Shown one piece after another: positions 54,910 through 58,166 of a DNA stretch of 58,166 nucleotides (positions are counted from its first letter, which is position 1; each line of letters begins with the position of its first letter). Source of the DNA: a virus; IMG/VR virus record IMGVR_UViG_3300036944_001184, positions 1 through 58,166 of that record; one strand, written 5' to 3'. A program made the position numbers and the translations under genes. The notes below the pieces were generated by a model, which ran no database searches, was not told the origin of the DNA, and saw nothing but the letters and a program-made list of their open reading frames with translations.

Positions 54910-57900
54910 ATGCCCGACACATACACCGACTGGTCCGCCAAGAATCCGATTGCCGACCCAGTCGAATCGCTTCGTAGTTTCAACGATTACAGCCGCGCCG
55001 AATACCTCCGCGCGGGCCAGCTCACACCAGAGCTGAACGAGGAGATGGACAACAATGCGTTTCAGTTCGCAGTAGAGAAAGGGCTGATCCCCGCTCCTGC
55101 CGACGAAGCCGCTCTTCAGGAATCCTTCAAGTCCTTCATCCTTCGCCCGCAGTCGGACAGCGTTCTCGCCCTCGCAGGCGACAAGCTCTCGGACGAGGGC
55201 AACAACGAAGGCGCACTCAAGGTCAAAGGCTACCTCGCCGCGAAGCGTCAGGCAGGCACCCCGATCATCACCGATCAGGAAGAATACGCAGCCCGCCTCG
55301 AATCCCTCCGCAAGGAAGCGGAGCCTTTCTTGGATGAGAACTCCCTGAACAACGCGAAGCGTTACGCAGTCACCACTGGCAAGGCGAAGTTCGCCACCGT
55401 GATCGAAGATGGTCGCTACCGTGTGGTCGCCGATCCGGCCCTCGGAGAACTGGACGACGCCACGATCGCCGCGTACTCCGCAGCCAACCCGGACCTGATC
55501 GACAGCCGCGCGCTGCCACAGATCCAGCAGTCCTTCCGCAAGATCCCCGGGCTTGACGTAACTCCTGCCCAGCTGGAGCGCAAAGGCGATATCGAGTCGC
55601 AGATGCTAGCACTTGCCAACCGCGACCCGGACGCAATGCGCGACTTGCAGTCCGCAATCAAAGGCTTCAAGTCGGACAACCGGACTACTGGTAAGACGGT
55701 TATTGATTCCGTTTTCGGGATTCCTGCTGCCGTGATCAAGGGAATCGGGGAAGGGATTCAGTTCGCCACGACCGGCGTTGCCCCGAAAGGTGATGGCGTG
55801 ATTCCTGATACCGTGGAAGCGGTTGCGGATCGCCTGTCCCGTTCCGAGCTTGGCCGGTTCGCCACCATGCCCGAGATCGCTGAGGCTGTCCGCGACTTCG
55901 CCACTACCAGCGGCGTAGACTCGGTTGAGTTCGACGAGAAAAATCCTGCTTCCGCAGCCCGCCGTCTTTCCACTGGGATGTACGCAATCCCGAAGCGTAT
56001 TCAGGTCAACAAGGATCTCTTCAACAAGACGCTCGAAGCCCTGCCTCTCTCCAAGGAGCAGAAAGCCCAGATGACCGAGAAGCGGGATGCCAGCCTCAAC
56101 GCATACGCCAAGGAGCTTATCCCGCAGCTGATCCAAGCAGACGGGAGCCTCGCCGACGTGTACCAGACGGCGCGGGACGCGGGCAAGTCAGACGGCGAGA
56201 TCATCGAGCAGATTGCCGCGAGCGGTAAGTACAACGGTGCGGCCAACCGCGCCGAAAGCCTCGGCCTCGCTGCTTTGCGGACGGTGACCGATTTGATTCC
56301 CGCCGCAGGGGCGCTGATGCCCTTTGGCTTCGGCAGCCAAGGAGTGAAGGATCTAGGCTTCAAGATCAGCCAAGACATCGGTGAAGAGCAGGCAGCCAAC
56401 GCGGCCCTTGCTGGTGTGTTCGGCAAGGACTTCGGGTGGGGCCAACAACTTGTCGAGCAGCTCCCGCAGCTCGCCGCAGACATCTTCGTATCCCGTGGCG
56501 CGGGTCGCGCTGCTGGAGCCGCAGGCCGGATCGCATCGACTGGTGGCAAGGTTGCGGCGCGTAGTCTTCTTGGCGTCGAAGCCGCCGAGGCCCTCGCCAA
56601 CTTCTCCAAGCGCACTGCTGGCCGCGCGGTATCTGTTGTCGGCAAGACCGTGGCAGACGACTTCGCCAAGGCGCTCAAGGCAGCTCCGAACGAAATCGGC
56701 TGGCTCACTTCCCAAGGAGCCCGCGAGTTCGGCGCTACCTACTCCAGCACCCGCAGTTCACTGGAAGCCCAGCGCGCCCCGGACGGCTCGAAAAAGTTCA
56801 CCCCTGAGCAGGTGGAGAACATGTCCACCGAAGCGGCGGCGCTCTCTGCGTTCTGGTCGAACGCGATCACGCTTGGCATGAACCGCATTGGCGGCGGCAA
56901 GCTGGCTGGTGTGGAAACCCTCGCCACGGGTCGCGGCGTCAGCATGAGCAAACTCAAGGGCTACTACGACGACGTAGTTGCCGGAGTCGAGAAGCTCGCC
57001 CCCGAGGTCCGCTCGCAGATCAGCCTTGCTGACTTCGACACCTTCGCCCGCGACGTGGTGAAGTCTGCCATGTCCCCCGCAAAAGGAGTGCTCTACGGAG
57101 CCCTTGGTGAAGGCGCGGAAGAGTTCATCCAGAATGTCGCTGGCGATGTGGTCGAGTCCGCAGTCACCGGCAAGAACTTTGACCTGACCGACAGCGCCCG
57201 CGCTGCGGCTCTCGCCGCGTCCTTTGGCTTCGCCCTCGGCGGCGGCAGCAAGGGTGTGGAACTTCTCGAACAAAGGTATCTCTCCGACCCAGCTTACAAG
57301 CAGGCTGAGTTCGAGGCAAGCTACCTGTCCCGCACGATCGACAACCTCAAGGCGAACGGCGCTCCGGCTACGGCGACCTTCCTTCAACGCCAGCTGGACC
57401 TCGCCCAGCAGAACAAGGAGACCATCCGCACCCGCCTCACGCAGTTCGCTGCGGACGAGGAAGCCGCTGCGCAGGCGCAAGCTGCTGCCGACGCGACGGC
57501 GGACACGCAGACCGCTGATCAGATCCGCCGTACCCGCGAGCTTCAGACCACCGCTGCCCGCCTCGACACCCTTATCACGAAAGTCGAATCAGGAATCCCG
57601 GAATCCGAACAGACGGATAGCCAGAAGGAAGTCCTCGCCCAGCTCCGGGCGCGTCGTTCCGGAATCGACGATCAGATCAAGCAGGTCGGGTCAGTAATTG
57701 TTTCTGGAGGAGCCCAAGCCGAAGCTTTGGGGCTGGGCGCTGGACGCCGGGTTTCTAGTGCTATCGAACCCGTGGCTACACTGGCCGCACCCCCACAGAA
57801 TCTTTCGCCCGTCGAAGGTGTACCAGTCGAAACCGCTGGACAATTTGAGTTCCCGTTCATGGCTCGCTGGAATGACCTCGGCGTTCGCCTTGGTGGTGCA

Positions 57901-58166
57901 GTCGAGATTGCCCCCGAAGACGCCCAGCTCATCGACAAGGCGCAGATGGAGTTCGGCTTCGTGCCCGAGGCTGAAGAAGCTTCCCGCGAAGCGCAGCTCT
58001 CGCCATCCGAGCGTTCTCTGAAAGTCCTGTTCGACAACACCACTCCTGAAGAACGCGCAGCATTCCAGCAGCGCAGCTTTGCACGTCAGGGCAGGTACCA
58101 GCAGATCGGTTCCAGAGTCGCGGAAATTGATAACGAAATCACGATTCGTGATTCCGGGATAAGTGA
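54910..58166 (+). CDS. Giant internal virion protein, N-terminal 1,085 residues (continues at base 1)
   Basis: The frame opens at ATG 54910 (MPDTYTDWSAKNPIADPVES) and has no stop to the window end. Joined to base 1 it continues to 3799, for 2,351 residues in all. The part here is helical and Ala-rich. It has hydrophobic stretches near residues 265-275 (VFGIPAAVIKGIGEGI) and 455-470 (LIPAAGALMPFGFGSQG), and Gln-rich coils around residue 830. Heptamer DNA encodes KVESGIPESEQ and the junction segment TIRDSGISEGITIQYDES. It is likely an ejected internal protein, with the metallopeptidase domain in the second half. Confidence 0.85.
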   Translation, partial: MPDTYTDWSAKNPIADPVESLRSFNDYSRAEYLRAGQLTPELNEEMDNNAFQFAVEKGLIPAPADEAALQESFKSFILRPQSDSVLALAGDKLSDEGNNEGALKVKGYLAAKRQAGTPIITDQEEYAARLESLRKEAEPFLDENSLNNAKRYAVTTGKAKFATVIEDGRYRVVADPALGELDDATIAAYSAANPDLIDSRALPQIQQSFRKIPGLDVTPAQLERKGDIESQMLALANRDPDAMRDLQSAIKGFKSDNRTTGKTVIDSVFGIPAAVIKGIGEGIQFATTGVAPKGDGVIPDTVEAVADRLSRSELGRFATMPEIAEAVRDFATTSGVDSVEFDEKNPASAARRLSTGMYAIPKRIQVNKDLFNKTLEALPLSKEQKAQMTEKRDASLNAYAKELIPQLIQADGSLADVYQTARDAGKSDGEIIEQIAASGKYNGAANRAESLGLAALRTVTDLIPAAGALMPFGFGSQGVKDLGFKISQDIGEEQAANAALAGVFGKDFGWGQQLVEQLPQLAADIFVSRGAGRAAGAAGRIASTGGKVAARSLLGVEAAEALANFSKRTAGRAVSVVGKTVADDFAKALKAAPNEIGWLTSQGAREFGATYSSTRSSLEAQRAPDGSKKFTPEQVENMSTEAAALSAFWSNAITLGMNRIGGGKLAGVETLATGRGVSMSKLKGYYDDVVAGVEKLAPEVRSQISLADFDTFARDVVKSAMSPAKGVLYGALGEGAEEFIQNVAGDVVESAVTGKNFDLTDSARAAALAASFGFALGGGSKGVELLEQRYLSDPAYKQAEFEASYLSRTIDNLKANGAPATATFLQRQLDLAQQNKETIRTRLTQFAADEEAAAQAQAAADATADTQTADQIRRTRELQTTAARLDTLITKVESGIPESEQTDSQKEVLAQLRARRSGIDDQIKQVGSVIVSGGAQAEALGLGAGRRVSSAIEPVATLAAPPQNLSPVEGVPVETAGQFEFPFMARWNDLGVRLGGAVEIAPEDAQLIDKAQMEFGFVPEAEEASREAQLSPSERSLKVLFDNTTPEERAAFQQRSFARQGRYQQIGSRVAEIDNEITIRDSGIS
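58137..58166. repeat. Heptamer run at the window edge, continuing into 1-30
   Basis: AATCACGATTCGTGATTCC and the bases after base 1 (GGAATCACGATTCAG) are one continuous in-frame repeat stretch in the giant gene. The window break falls inside it. Confidence 0.75.

Noticed and set aside
1-58166. Temperate lifestyle (integrase, attachment site, CI-like repressor)
   Set aside because: No integrase or recognisable repressor/attachment pair was seen. HTH proteins are present but do not prove lysogeny.

Overview
The window reads as a complete genome of a lytic tailed bacteriophage, about 58 kb and GC-rich, cut at an arbitrary point. The reading frame that is open from 54910 to the last base continues without a stop from base 1 to 3799, giving one 2,351-codon virion gene. 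This implies a circular or circularly permuted map. The gene set is podovirus-like: portal, scaffold, major capsid, tail and fibre proteins, giant internal proteins, a family A DNA polymerase, a primase-helicase and a two-part terminase. I see no integrase, no recognisable repressor and no phage RNA polymerase, which fits a virus transcribed by the host polymerase. The host cannot be named from the sequence.

Layout. (1) 1-3799: C-terminal part of the giant internal protein, closed by a two-way terminator at 3806-3841. (2) 3870-16412, leftward: an accessory block of small genes linked by 4-base overlaps. It contains a five-HTH DNA-binding protein, a winged-helix protein, two paralogous amidoligases, a class II glutamine amidotransferase, a GI(K/E)AG repeat protein, and many 22-bp inverted repeats between genes. 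(3) 16413-17226: a largely noncoding divergent control region. (4) 17227-35099, rightward: morphogenesis and lysis (portal, scaffold, HNH, capsid, decoration-like protein, holin-like protein, DUF1353-like protein, amidase, fibres, glycosyltransferase-like gene, tail proteins). (5) 35053-48994, leftward: replication and nucleotide metabolism (primase-helicase, polymerase, SSB-like protein, RecB-like nuclease, phosphoesterase, SF2 helicase, DUF1599, HAD, Holliday-resolvase-like protein), ending with the small terminase. (6) 49055-50809: large terminase, divergent from the small subunit. (7) 50810-52188: a second control region, a membrane protein gene, and a structured segment with a tRNA-Met-like gene and a second cloverleaf-like fold. 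(8) 52189-58166: a small DUF6321-like protein, an HNH protein, and the internal virion protein cluster leading into the giant gene.

Three genome-wide signals go beyond the gene list. First, a degenerate heptamer family (GAATCAC, GAACCAC, TTATCAT, GTATCAT and relatives) occurs in short in-register runs at dozens of sites, between and inside genes. Some runs form promoter -10 boxes, gene starts and recurring peptides such as NHESLT and ESGIP. Second, several rightward genes have a sigma-70-like promoter whose -10 box ends only 6 to 9 bases before the ATG, predicting leaderless mRNAs. Third, a hairpin-forming element of about 100 bp is present in two copies, at 17062-17160 and 50968-51066, each just upstream of one of these promoters. 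The most interesting biochemical module is the amidoligase / glutamine amidotransferase / amidoligase set at 5958-11419, which probably makes or breaks amide bonds on an unknown substrate.
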